Of a stretch of 64,000 nt of DNA, positions 41,464 to 49,887 are shown piece after piece. Source of the DNA: Paracidovorax oryzae ATCC 19882 (GTDB lineage: Bacteria > Pseudomonadota > Gammaproteobacteria > Burkholderiales > Burkholderiaceae_C). The notes beneath the pieces were generated by a model. The model was not told the origin of the DNA and did not search any database. It saw nothing but the letters and a program-made list of their open reading frames with translations. The position numbers were made by a program, and so were the translations under genes. The DNA is taken from the NCBI RefSeq assembly GCF_000687165.1, contig NZ_JMKU01000008.1:1-64000 (forward strand), given 5' to 3'. Position 1 is the first letter of the stretch. Each line of letters opens with the position of its first letter.

Positions 41464-42443
41464 GGACGACGCCGCACGAAGCGCTGCTCCAGCACTTCCC
41501 GCCCCCACTGGCTTCCCGGACGCTCCTCCTCGCAGGCGAAACCATGCGCCTCGTACAGGCGGCGGGCGGCGTGCAGGCCGCTGAAGGTCCACAGGTGCGT
41601 TTCGGCGAAGGCCGGCCGGGCGTCCACAAATGCGAGGGCGGCCTCCAGCAGCTGGCGGCCGACGCCGCCGCCGCGCACCCCGTCATCCACGATGAACCAG
41701 CGCAGGTGGGCAGTGTCCGGGCCGAGGTCTTCGCCGTCGATGGCCACCGATCCGGCGATCCGGCCGTCCACCTCGGCCGTCCACACGGCGTTGGGCGACG
41801 GATCCTGGGTGTCCAGCCGGCCGCAGAACTCCGCCAGGCCGCCCGCCACCACGGATTCGAACCGCTGGCCGAAACCCGCCTCCCGCGCGTAGAAGAGCGC
41901 ATGCATTTCGGTGACACGGGCGATCAGCCCGGGGCGGTAGCCGGAGCACAGGGCCACCGCGGGCCGTGGCTGTGGACGCTGAGGGGCCGCTGCGGGCCCG
42001 CCCTGGTCCATCCGGGCCAGCGCGGCGGCATACAGGCGCACGCCTTCGAGCACGGCGCGGTCTTCCCCCGGCCCCAGGTGCTCCAGGGCGCCGACCACCT
42101 GAGCCCGCGCGAACGCATGGATGCCCGCCACGCGTCGCCGGCCGCGCGCTGTCAGCGCCAGTTGCTTCACGCGCCCGTCCTGCGCGCCGGCCGTTTCCCG
42201 CACGTCGCCCGAGGCCACCAGCTTGCGCAGCATGCGGCTCACGCTGGATTTCTCCAGCCGCAGGCGCTCGCCCAGGTCGCGCGCCGTCAGCTGTCCGCCG
42301 TCCTGCCCGATCTCGATCAGGGCGTGCACCGCGGAAGGCGAGAGATCGGTGCCCGCGAAATCGCCCCCCATGAAACCGAGGGCGCGCACCAGGGTGCGGG
42401 ATGCGGCGCGGAGTTCTTCGACCAGTACGGGAGGGGTGGACAT
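41460..42443 (-). CDS. MarR regulator fused to GNAT acetyltransferase
   Basis: 327 residues with two domains. The MarR winged helix (LSPSAVHALIEIGQDGGQLTARDLGERLRLEKSSVSRMLRKLVASG, then DGRVKQLALTARGRRRV) occupies about 1-145. A GNAT domain fills about 165-320 (LRWFIVDDGVRGGGVGRQLLEAALAF is the acetyl-CoA motif R-G-G-G-V-G). Such fusions join ligand sensing to acetylation of the ligand or of a partner. A perfect 29-base palindrome ends 10 bases before the start codon, so it very probably controls its own synthesis. The start at 42443 follows from that position. Confidence 0.9.
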   Translation of the reverse strand: MSTPPVLVEELRAASRTLVRALGFMGGDFAGTDLSPSAVHALIEIGQDGGQLTARDLGERLRLEKSSVSRMLRKLVASGDVRETAGAQDGRVKQLALTARGRRRVAGIHAFARAQVVGALEHLGPGEDRAVLEGVRLYAAALARMDQGGPAAAPQRPQPRPAVALCSGYRPGLIARVTEMHALFYAREAGFGQRFESVVAGGLAEFCGRLDTQDPSPNAVWTAEVDGRIAGSVAIDGEDLGPDTAHLRWFIVDDGVRGGGVGRQLLEAALAFVDARPAFAETHLWTFSGLHAARRLYEAHGFACEEERPGSQWGREVLEQRFVRRRP

Positions 42444-42452
42444 GGGCTGGCT

Positions 42453-42481
42453 CCAATTGGTTGTATCGTACAACCAATTGG
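42453..42481. promoter_or_regulatory. Perfect 13-bp inverted repeat, MarR operator
   Basis: CCAATTGGTTGTA (42453-42465) and TACAACCAATTGG (42469-42481) are exact reverse complements around a 3-base centre (TCG). The dyad sits directly upstream of the MarR-GNAT gene and downstream of the following Bug gene's stop, the classic place and size of a MarR-family operator. Confidence 0.9.
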
Positions 42482-42490
42482 AGCGCCCGC

Positions 42491-43504
42491 CTACATGCGT
42501 TCGATCCCCGCCATCTCCACCCACTGCGCCCAGCGGCGGATGTCTTCCTGGATGAAGCGCTGCAGGTCGGGCCCGGAGCGCCATGCGTTCTCGAAGCCGC
42601 GCGCGGCGTAGGCCTGTTGTACCGCGGGGTCGGCCATGGCCTGCTGCAGTGCGCGGCCCATGCCCTCGACGGCCGCGGCCGGCGTGCTGGCCGGCGCAGC
42701 CAGGCCGAACCAGCCCTGCAACTCCAATCCGGGCACGACAGAGCTGGCCGCCGGCACCTGGGGCAGCGCCGGCAGCGGTCGGGGGCTGGTGACGGCGATC
42801 GGGCGCAGCCGGTCGTTTTGCAGCGCGGGCGCGGCCGAGAGCGTGTCGATGAACACGAAATCCAGCTGGCCGCCGATGAGGTCCGTCAGGATCTGCGTGA
42901 CCGATTTGTATGAAACGCCCTGGTAGCGCAGATGGGCGAGCACGCGCAGCAGTTCGGCCGGCACCTGGGAGGACGAGCTGTAGTAGCCGTAGTTCAGCGT
43001 GCCGGGGCGGGCGCGCGCCGCCGCCACCAGTTCCTCCAGGCTGCGGTATGGCGCGTCGGAGCGCACCAGCAGCACGGAGCTGAAGCGGCCGAACATGCCG
43101 ACCTGCACGAAATCCTTCAGCGGGTCATAGCGCAGGTTGCGGTAGAGGCTGACATTGGCGGCGTGCGTGGAGTTGCTGGTGAGCAGGAAGGTATAGCCGT
43201 CCGGTGGCGCGGCCTTGGCGGCCAGCGCGCCCAGGATGCCTGCGGCACCCGGGCGGTTGTCCACCACCACGTTGGCCTGCGGCAGCGTGCGAGGCACGTG
43301 GCTGGCGAAGGTGCGCGCCACGAAATCCGCCGCCCCCCCCGCCGCGGAAGGCACGATGAGGCTGATGGGCCGGCCGCCCGGCCACGGAGCATCCGCCGCG
43401 CGGGCAGCGGGCAGGGCCAGCGGGGCGAGCGGCAGGCACGCCAGGCCGCGCAGCAGGGCGCGGCGCCGGGGCAGCGGCGGGGTGGAAGGGGCGGTGCGGC
43501 GCAT
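42491..43504 (-). CDS. Bug/TctC-family periplasmic solute receptor
   Basis: 337 residues. The signal region has RRRALLRGLACLPLAPLALPAARA with arginines that could use the Tat route; cleavage is likely after ARA near residue 36. Bug motifs are ISLIVPSAAGGAADFVART, VVDNRPGAAGILGALAAKAAPPDGYTF and LIGGQLDFVFIDT. It should bind a small carboxylic acid. No TctAB genes are next to it; it lies 57 bases downstream of the alpha/beta hydrolase gene on the same strand, suggesting one operon in which the hydrolase frees or processes the ligand. Confidence 0.88.
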   Translation of the reverse strand: MRRTAPSTPPLPRRRALLRGLACLPLAPLALPAARAADAPWPGGRPISLIVPSAAGGAADFVARTFASHVPRTLPQANVVVDNRPGAAGILGALAAKAAPPDGYTFLLTSNSTHAANVSLYRNLRYDPLKDFVQVGMFGRFSSVLLVRSDAPYRSLEELVAAARARPGTLNYGYYSSSSQVPAELLRVLAHLRYQGVSYKSVTQILTDLIGGQLDFVFIDTLSAAPALQNDRLRPIAVTSPRPLPALPQVPAASSVVPGLELQGWFGLAAPASTPAAAVEGMGRALQQAMADPAVQQAYAARGFENAWRSGPDLQRFIQEDIRRWAQWVEMAGIERM

Positions 43505-43561
43505 GGGAATGTCTCCTGTTGGCTGGTCTTGGAATGGGGGCGAGGGGAGGCCGGTGTGGCG

Positions 43562-44398
43562 TCACGCCTGTGCCGGCAGGCGGGCGAGCGCGGCCAGGAA
43601 GGGGTGCAGCGCCTGCAGGTACTGCGGCAGGCAGTCCACCATGGGCGTGTGGCCGCCGGGCAGCAACCGCAGCTGTGCCGAGGGCAGGCAGTCCGCGAGT
43701 TCCTCGGCATCCGCCACGCTGCGACGCACGTCCCGTTCCCCGTGCAACACGAGTGCCGGGCAGCGCAGCGAGGGCAGCAGAGGGCGCAGGTCCACGGCGC
43801 GCAGGCCCTCGACGCTTTGCAGCAGCGCCTCGGGCGCCAGGCTGTCCAGGTAGGCGCACAGCTGCGCGAAAAGCATGGCTGGCGGCGTGCGGGCGAAGCA
43901 GGTGCGCAGGAAATCCCGCCGGGCCTCCGTGGTCCAGCCTTCGCGCACCCGACGGGCGAAGCCTGGATCGCCATGGCGGCTGCTGTGCGCGCCGGTATTG
44001 CCCGCCACCACGCCCGCCACCGGCAACCCGGGCTGCAGCGCGGTCAGCAGGGCCAGCACCCCGCCCACGGAGTAGCCCAGCAGGACTACCGGCCCGGCAT
44101 CGCCGTCCTGCACGCGCGGGCGCAGGGCGTCGGCCAGGCGCCGCGCCACTGCGCGCGGTTCGCAGGAATGCGGACTGCGGGGCGGCTCGGCCCAGTCCAC
44201 GGGCTGCACCGTCCAGCCCGGCGCGTGCAGGCGCCCGAACACGGCGGGCGAGCAGCCAGCGCCGGGCAGGGCCACGAGCAGCGGTCCGCGCAGCGCGCGC
44301 CAGTCCACCGCATCCATGGCCGCGGGCGGCAGGGGCGGCGCTCCGGGGGCATCGACGGGGTGGGGGCGGGAGGCGGGGAGCGGGGGCATGGCGGCCAT
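43562..44398 (-). CDS. Alpha/beta hydrolase
   Basis: 278 residues. The nucleophile elbow is LLGYSVGGVLAL (G-Y-S-V-G), the oxyanion region VALPGAGCSPAVF, the acid in LVLHGERDVRRSV and the His in LPGGHTPM. No signal peptide. The family covers esterases and lactonases; the specific substrate is unknown. It is divergent from a LysR gene and followed by a Bug receptor gene, so an uptake-and-hydrolysis unit under that LysR is likely. The start is uncertain: ATG 44398 or 44389; neither has a good ribosome binding site, and ATG 44440 would overlap the shared promoter. Confidence 0.82.
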   Translation of the reverse strand: MAAMPPLPASRPHPVDAPGAPPLPPAAMDAVDWRALRGPLLVALPGAGCSPAVFGRLHAPGWTVQPVDWAEPPRSPHSCEPRAVARRLADALRPRVQDGDAGPVVLLGYSVGGVLALLTALQPGLPVAGVVAGNTGAHSSRHGDPGFARRVREGWTTEARRDFLRTCFARTPPAMLFAQLCAYLDSLAPEALLQSVEGLRAVDLRPLLPSLRCPALVLHGERDVRRSVADAEELADCLPSAQLRLLPGGHTPMVDCLPQYLQALHPFLAALARLPAQA

Positions 44399-44469
44399 CG
44401 TAGGCAGCAGCCGCTGATGCGGATAGGGAATAATTTTCATCCAATGATGAGCAAGAGGAATCAAATGCC

Positions 44470-45381
44470 ATGACTTCTCCGTCCCCGCTGCTGCCCGACC
44501 TGCCGGTCACCCAGGTGCGCCACTTCCTGCTCGTGGCCGAGCACGGCGGCTTCCAGGCAGCGGCGGACAAGGCCTTCCGCACGCAGCCGGCCATCACCAA
44601 GTCGATCCAGGCGCTGGAAGAGCGCCTGGGCGGCGCGCTGCTGGAGCCGGGCCGGCGCTCCGTGCTCACGCCCCTCGGCCTGCAGTGCCTGCCGTTCCTG
44701 CGCGAATTGGTGTTGCACCACGACCGCACGGCCGCGGCGGTGTCCGCTTTCGTGCGCAAGGACCGGGGCACGCTGACCGTGGCGGCCATCGCCGCGGTGG
44801 CCGGCAACTGGCTGCCGGGCCTGGTGAGCGGCTACCTGCAGGACCACCCGGGCGTGGCCGTGCGCCTGCTGGACGACAACTCGCGCAACGTGGAGCGCAT
44901 GGTGCGCGACGGGGAGGTGGATTTCGGTGTGGGCAGCCTCGTGTCGGAGGCGCCGGAGATCGCATTCGAACCCCTGGCGGACGATGCCTTCGGCCTCGTG
45001 TGCAGCCGCCGCCACCCGCTGGCGCGGCGCCGCCAGTTGCGCTGGGACGAACTGCAGGGCCTGCCCCTGCTGGGCACGACCGCCCACCACCAGCTGGCCG
45101 CCTGGCCGGAAGAGGCCCGCTGGCTGCAGGCACCGGTGATGCAGGTCAGCACCATGCTGACCATGCTGGCGCTGCTCGACGCCAACGTGGGAGTGACCGT
45201 GCTGGCCCGCCTGGGCATGCCGGCCATGCTGGCCGACCGGCTGGCCTTCGTGCCCCTGGTGGCGCCCCGGCGCGAGCGCCGGCTGGGCATTTTGCGCTTG
45301 GCGGGCCGGTCGCTCAGCCCGGCCGCGCAGGCGATGCGGGAGCGGTTGCTGGAGCATGCGGAGGGGTTGCGGGTTACCTAG
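44470..45381 (+). CDS. LysR-family regulator
   Basis: 303 residues. HTH at about 16-60 (FLLVAEHGGFQAAADKAFRTQPAITKSIQALEERLGGALLE), effector domain from about 95 (GTLTVAAIAAVAGNWLPGLV; LLDANVGVTVLARLGMPAML). AGAGGA precedes the ATG at 44470. It diverges from the hydrolase-Bug receptor pair by 71 bases, an AT-richer stretch containing TCATCCAATGA (a short dyad), and probably activates that operon in response to its substrate. Confidence 0.9.
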   Translation: MTSPSPLLPDLPVTQVRHFLLVAEHGGFQAAADKAFRTQPAITKSIQALEERLGGALLEPGRRSVLTPLGLQCLPFLRELVLHHDRTAAAVSAFVRKDRGTLTVAAIAAVAGNWLPGLVSGYLQDHPGVAVRLLDDNSRNVERMVRDGEVDFGVGSLVSEAPEIAFEPLADDAFGLVCSRRHPLARRRQLRWDELQGLPLLGTTAHHQLAAWPEEARWLQAPVMQVSTMLTMLALLDANVGVTVLARLGMPAMLADRLAFVPLVAPRRERRLGILRLAGRSLSPAAQAMRERLLEHAEGLRVT

Positions 45382-45534
45382 GGCTTGTCCGAAGACCGTT
45401 TGCGCAGCACCGCTTGGATCCGGTCCGTACCGGAGGCGGCCGCGACCACCGCATGGAGGCCTTCTTCCATAGCAGGCCATTCGATCGCCGCATCGACGCG
45501 ATCTAGTCGTGTCGTCAGGTGAACGCCCGCTTCG

Positions 45535-46011
45535 TCACTTGTTTAAATCGCTACCTGCCAGGCGACATGCTACCCGCATCAGGCTCTCGCCCATGGTCCG
45601 TGCTACAGGAAACCTGAACGCTAACTCGTCGTCCTCAAACCGGTACTCTCCTGCGCGCACAGAAGAAGCGGTGTCGGAGAAGTAGACGGTTTGTATGGGT
45701 GCCCAACTGCGATACAAACAGTTGTAAAGCGCAGTCGTGATGCTGCTGCGATATTCGAAGCCCCGGACACCCGTGACGTCGGAGCTTGCGATGCGGCTTC
45801 TGGCAAAGACGTATTTGCCCCGCACCTCTACACTCGTGGCATCCAGATAGGACGCCGTTCTACTATTCGAATCGACAAGCAGCCAATCGCCCTGTGGACC
45901 TACCTTCGAGTCTCCTACCGCGTTCGCAGTCGGCATGTTGAGTAAGGACACGGACAGGACTAGCAGCACCCTCAATGAAGAACACTTCCAAAATGAAAAA
46001 TTTCTCGTCAT
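45535..46011 (-). CDS. Exported protein resembling surface-adhesin E-like domain
   Basis: 158 residues. A Sec signal peptide ends near residue 31 (PTANA). The mature part has GDWLLVDSNSRTASYLDATSVEVRGKYVFARSRI and YRSSITTALYNCLYRSW, a pattern of small beta-rich domains in surface-adhesin-E-like proteins. From the ATG at 46011 the gene overlaps the 5' end of the divergent gene (45975) by 37 bases; a TTG at 45975 (MRVLLVLSVSLLNM...) would give a cleaner signal peptide and remove the overlap. Codon use and GC are lower than the neighbours, as in the rest of this island. Confidence 0.65.
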   Translation of the reverse strand: MTRNFSFWKCSSLRVLLVLSVSLLNMPTANAVGDSKVGPQGDWLLVDSNSRTASYLDATSVEVRGKYVFARSRIASSDVTGVRGFEYRSSITTALYNCLYRSWAPIQTVYFSDTASSVRAGEYRFEDDELAFRFPVARTMGESLMRVACRLAGSDLNK

Positions 46012-46676
46012 TGCTTCGAACCCTGGTTGCAGCGGCGACTTTGGCCCAATGCAGCATGTTGAGTGCCCAAGAGGTCAGATACGCTGAATCGCCGCGTATC
46101 GCAGTGTACCTACCTGATGGGTTTTGTGAGTTGGGTTCCAGTGCGCATGAGATGGAGCGGAAACGTTTTGTGCAGGAGAGCTTGGGAAGTGCACGCGAAC
46201 TCCTAAGTCTTCTCGCTCCTTGCAATGAGGTCGTGAAGCTTGCGGCGGGAAAAACGATCGCATTTCAACGTTGGGTGATTGTCGAATTGCCAAAGGTTAA
46301 TGAAACGTACTATTCCGCACTGTCGAGTGAAACGTTTGTGCAGCAGGCTATGGCACAAGCTGCTGAAGATCCCGCCGATGTGTTGACGCGGTTGGAAAAA
46401 AGGCTGAAGCGACAGATGCGTGACCAGATCGCTATAGATCCTATACATTCAGGCGTTATTTCCTCAGATTTAGCTACGTATCAAGGTAGTATTGCCAGCG
46501 TCAAGACTCTGGATGGAAAAATCGGGACCATAATTGGCGTTGAAGCGATGACGGCTGCAAAGGGCATTGTTGTCAGGTGCTCCATGTTTGAGCTTGCTGA
46601 TGCAATGTCGTCGTTCGAAATGTTGCTCAAAAAGCAGCGTGGGCTCATGGCGAAGTTTCTGGCGATCAACGAATAG
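45975..46676 (+). CDS. Exported protein of unknown function
   Basis: 233 residues. A signal peptide (LLRTLVAAATLAQCSMLSA) ends near residue 31; the mature part is a mixed helix-strand protein (VYLPDGFCELG; VIVELPKVNETYYSALSSETF; EKRLKRQMRDQIAIDP). I do not recognise a family. The in-frame ATG at 45993 would reduce the overlap with the divergent gene. It is the most AT-rich gene of the window and lies upstream of the fused ATPase/TOPRIM gene on the other strand. Confidence 0.6.
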   Translation: MKNTSKMKNFSSLLRTLVAAATLAQCSMLSAQEVRYAESPRIAVYLPDGFCELGSSAHEMERKRFVQESLGSARELLSLLAPCNEVVKLAAGKTIAFQRWVIVELPKVNETYYSALSSETFVQQAMAQAAEDPADVLTRLEKRLKRQMRDQIAIDPIHSGVISSDLATYQGSIASVKTLDGKIGTIIGVEAMTAAKGIVVRCSMFELADAMSSFEMLLKKQRGLMAKFLAINE

Positions 46677-46922
46677 GAGCACACTTGGATCCCGATCTAT
46701 ATCGGGTGACTAACGCTTGCGGCATAACCCCACTCCGCAATTCGCAGCGTCATCGCATAGCGCGCTTCTACGCACATCTCGTCAGCGAGCCAATACGTAT
46801 CTCAACTTGCCATTGCTTGGTCAGGTTAACGGCAATGGTTTGCTAACAACCCAGATGAGAATTGCCCCGCATAACATTCTTCAGCAAATCGAGCCGCGTG
46901 ACGCGCTGAACTTCCATGGTCC

Positions 46923-48719
46923 TTACTTCATGAGCGCCTCTATCTCCTTGAAGAGCGTCAGCATGTCCTCCGCGACCTCAGCTTTTTCCAGCTTTGCAGC
47001 TACGTCATCGCGAGTAATGCTGAAGAAGCGTTTAAGTGAAGTATCGCCTTTCGTGAAAATTTCCTTTGCGTGAGCGTCCTGCACGGCCGCGACCACGTCG
47101 GAGGGCGTGGGGTCATCTGGCAGCAGGAGCGAATGCTTCTGTGCAAAGTAGTCGTTGACCTGCTGAACATCCACATCAGCGGCGCGCGCGATTGCCTCCT
47201 TAGAAAGCAGATAGTTCTCGACGTGTCTGCGACGCCATTTCAATGCCTTGTACCCCGCCTCTTTTGACGGGAAGCTCTTGTCGAATAAGGAAGAGCTAGT
47301 CGTGTTGCTCGGTTCGTCGTCACGGTCCCTGATGCTGATCGCCTTCAACCCAGGAATTTCCTTCAGCAGTTGCATGTAGAGCTTGTGTCGCTCTCCCGCC
47401 GAGCCGGTCCAGTACCAGGGCACCAACTTCTCCGGCCACGCTACGCCAGCCCGCTCGGCGATAGTCTTCAAAAAGCGCTCGTCACTTGGAGCTTCAAGAA
47501 TCAAGAGTCGCCTGCTTTCCATCAATGCATGGAGCGTGGGGGTGTGGACTGTGCCAATCCCACCGAGAACCGAGACCTTCGCTGCGGCGTCAGCCATGTA
47601 CTTCGCCTTTCGGTTCGCGACGGCAAGTATGCGATCGTGATCATAGAGACGGATTAGCTCGGGCGAATGCGTCGCAAGCAAGACTTGCTTATTCTTAACG
47701 TCAGTTATGTTGTCAAGCGCCAAGAGCAATTCTTTCTGAAGGGCTGCATTGAGGTGGGCGTCAGGCTCGTCGAGCAACACGATATCCACATCATCGGAAA
47801 GTGCCAGCGCGTAAACACTGAGCCATTGCAAAAAGCCACTGCCCTCGACCATGATGTCGCGCGCGTTGTAGCGAGGGAACCGCTCGAATGACCCGTCGTC
47901 CTTCACTTTGCCTTTGACGCATTCGACACGCAGATAGCTGTGATAACGCTCGTTGAAGGGCATCATTCTCAGGTCCGTCCCAAAGATTGACTGAGTCGTC
48001 CGAAGCAAAATCTCCCATGCATCATTCTGTCGAAGGCGGCGGAGGTCAGAGTTTTTGATTTTTGGTTTATCACCGCGCAAAACCAAACGCGCCGCCTGGT
48101 TTCGAGAGTGCATCTCGAACAACATGTTGCGAATTACGCCGCCTGAAAGCCCTTGACCTAGCAGACGCGCACGCATTGCCGGCGACAAACGGTTCTCCCG
48201 GTCTGTAATTCCAGCGAAGGGCGGCAGGTAGGCGACCCGAGGAACCCTAGGGCCCACTGAATCGTCTGGGCCGGGATTGACTTCGTTGGCCTTAAGGTTC
48301 GTCGAGGTAGCTTTGATAAAAAGGCGATCATTGGAGAGAGCAAGGCCAATCTCCAGATGCCGCTCATCCCCTGGGGCAATATCCCAGTAGACGCCTATTT
48401 TGAGCGTATAGCCATCTGGCTCGCTCTCACGAATTGTCTTCAGGTTGGTCCAAAGATGGCTTAAAGCCGGCAGTTGTAGCGGTGTGAAGTCCACGATGCC
48501 TAGTCCAATCCCAGCTTTGGATACCGTGGGCAACCAGCCTGCAGGGCCCTTTTCTATCTCAAGCAGCGTCTTGCAGAACTGCCAAGTAGCAAGCGCTTGC
48601 AAAACCGAAGACTTGCCTGAGTTGTTACCCCCAACAATCAGGGAAAGCCCCCCCCTGAGGTCGATGCTGGTCGCCTGAAATTGCTTAAACCGGTGCAGCG
48701 TGATCTTCTTAATCTGCAT
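46923..48719 (-). CDS. AAA ATPase fused to TOPRIM/DUF4435-like nuclease domain (PARIS/OLD-type defence candidate)
   Basis: 598 residues. N-terminal ABC-type ATPase: Walker A GGNNSGKSSVL (30-40), a signature-like VEGSGFLQWLSVYALAL (291-307), Walker B VDIVLLDEPDAHLN (311-324) and the H-loop ATHSPELI (349-356). From about 400 a TOPRIM-like domain follows: LLILEAPSDERFL (405-417) with the acidic Glu, and ISIRDRDDE (461-469) with the Asp pair, then WRRRHVENYLL (495-505), a hallmark of DUF4435. The ATPase plus DUF4435 pair corresponds to AriA and AriB of PARIS, here in one chain. Such systems sense phage anti-restriction proteins and kill the cell. AAGGAGG precedes the ATG. A plain OLD-family protein is the alternative. 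Confidence 0.8.
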   Translation of the reverse strand: MQIKKITLHRFKQFQATSIDLRGGLSLIVGGNNSGKSSVLQALATWQFCKTLLEIEKGPAGWLPTVSKAGIGLGIVDFTPLQLPALSHLWTNLKTIRESEPDGYTLKIGVYWDIAPGDERHLEIGLALSNDRLFIKATSTNLKANEVNPGPDDSVGPRVPRVAYLPPFAGITDRENRLSPAMRARLLGQGLSGGVIRNMLFEMHSRNQAARLVLRGDKPKIKNSDLRRLRQNDAWEILLRTTQSIFGTDLRMMPFNERYHSYLRVECVKGKVKDDGSFERFPRYNARDIMVEGSGFLQWLSVYALALSDDVDIVLLDEPDAHLNAALQKELLLALDNITDVKNKQVLLATHSPELIRLYDHDRILAVANRKAKYMADAAAKVSVLGGIGTVHTPTLHALMESRRLLILEAPSDERFLKTIAERAGVAWPEKLVPWYWTGSAGERHKLYMQLLKEIPGLKAISIRDRDDEPSNTTSSSLFDKSFPSKEAGYKALKWRRRHVENYLLSKEAIARAADVDVQQVNDYFAQKHSLLLPDDPTPSDVVAAVQDAHAKEIFTKGDTSLKRFFSITRDDVAAKLEKAEVAEDMLTLFKEIEALMK

Positions 48720-48721
48720 AG

Positions 48722-48835
48722 CGCCTCCTTGTACGGGCGAAGTATGACTCCGCTGCAGCGCAGGAACTGATTGCGGCGTACGAGACGCTCGGCGTTGCCT
48801 ACATCCAGCGAAGCAACGGCATGCCTGCGACCTAA
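48722..48835 (+). pseudogene. C-terminal remnant of an unknown gene
   Basis: A frame on the plus strand opens directly after a stop codon (48719-48721) and reads R-L-L-V-R-A-K-Y-D-S-A-A-A-Q-E-L-I-A-A-Y, then ETLGVAYIQRSNGMPAT and a stop at 48833-48835. The composition is protein-like, there is no start codon, and it abuts the promoter of the ATPase gene, so it looks like the tail of a gene broken by the island's insertion. Confidence 0.35.
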
Positions 48836-49033
48836 GGCTGGACAGTGGAACTGAAAGTGCGGTGTGCCTTAGGGCCAAAGAGATCGGCCATCTCATGCTC
48901 GCTAAACAGACTTACTGCGTTGGATCGGCCTTGCCTGTGTTTAGACGGGGAAAGCAAGCCCGTCGAGCTTCTAGCTTTTCAGTAAGCGACCTTGCCCGCA
49001 ACGCTCCAGCAGGTTCGCTTTGCTTTGAGTAAG

Positions 49034-49066
49034 AAAAAGCCCCGCAGGCCGATGGCATGCGGGGCT
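49034..49066 (-). terminator. Rho-independent terminator of ssb
   Basis: On the minus strand AGCCCCGCA (49066-49058) pairs perfectly with TGCGGGGCT (49046-49038) around an 11-base loop and is followed by TTTTTC. It lies 40 bases past the ssb stop. The strongest terminator seen in the window. Confidence 0.9.
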
Positions 49067-49105
49067 CTGTGATACCGGCCATGCCGGCGCAGCGGTGTCT
49101 GCGGA

Positions 49106-49672
49106 TCAGAACGGAATATCGTCGTCCATGTCATCGAACCCCGACGCCGCGCGCGGCGCCTGGGCCGCGGGGGCCGGAGCAGGGCGGGGCGCCGGTGCCG
49201 GCCGCGGTGCCGCCGCCTGGGGCGCAGGGCGGCGCGCGGGCGCCGGCGCGCTGTTGCCGCCGCCGTAGCCATCGTCGCCACCGCCGTAGCCGCCGTCGTC
49301 ATAACCGCCACCACCGCCCTGGCCGCCGCCCATGCCCTGGCGGCTGCCGAGCATCTGCATGGTGTCGGCACGGATTTCGGTCGTGAATTTTTCCTGGCCC
49401 GACTGGTCGGTCCATTTGCGGGTGCGCAGGCTGCCTTCGACATAGACCTGGGAGCCCTTGCGCAGGTACTGGCCCACGATCTCGGCCAGGCGGCCGTTGA
49501 AAACGACGCGGTGCCACTCGGTGGCTTCCTTGTTTTCGCCGGTGTTCTTGTCGCGCCAGCGGTCGGTGGTGGCGATGGTGACGTTGGCGACCTGGTCGCC
49601 GCTGGGGAAGGTGCGCATCTCGGGGTCGCGCCCGAGGTTGCCGACGATGATGACTTTGTTGACGGATGCCAT
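49106..49672 (-). CDS. ssb: Single-stranded DNA-binding protein
   Basis: 188 residues. The OB-fold domain (1-110) has [31 protein letters not shown] and [14 protein letters not shown] flexible Gly- and Pro/Ala-rich linker (110-175, including [11 protein letters not shown]) leads to the acidic tip DDMDDDIPF, which recruits repair and replication partners. Longer than E. coli SSB (178) by the linker. A strong terminator follows. Gene order ssb-MFS-uvrA is usual in Burkholderiales; here the channel, ubiquitin-like and cysC genes are inserted. Confidence 0.97.
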   Translation of the reverse strand: MASVNKVIIVGNLGRDPEMRTFPSGDQVANVTIATTDRWRDKNTGENKEATEWHRVVFNGRLAEIVGQYLRKGSQVYVEGSLRTRKWTDQSGQEKFTTEIRADTMQMLGSRQGMGGGQGGGGGYDDGGYGGGDDGYGGGNSAPAPARRPAPQAAAPRPAPAPRPAPAPAAQAPRAASGFDDMDDDIPF

Positions 49673-49887
49673 GGTGTGAAGGGGCCTGTAGAGAATGGTG
49701 GAGGAAAGGCACTACGGCCTGCGCGGCGGCCACGGGGGCGCCGCGAAGAGGGAGCGGGGATTGTGCCCCAAGCGGCCGATGCCTGCGCGCATCGCTCCCG
49801 CCCGGCAGGGTGCCACAATGTCCCTCCGCCCTGCCGCACCGACCGGCGCCCGCCGCGCCTGCGTCCGCCCCCGCCCACTGCCCCGCC

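Noticed and set aside
45382-45534. Possible insertion-sequence end (GGGCTTGTCCG...) after the LysR gene
   Set aside because: No partner inverted repeat, target duplication or transposase fragment could be found.
46677-46922. Possible gene between the exported protein and the ATPase
   Set aside because: Frames here show no start with a ribosome binding site and no protein-like composition; treated as intergenic.
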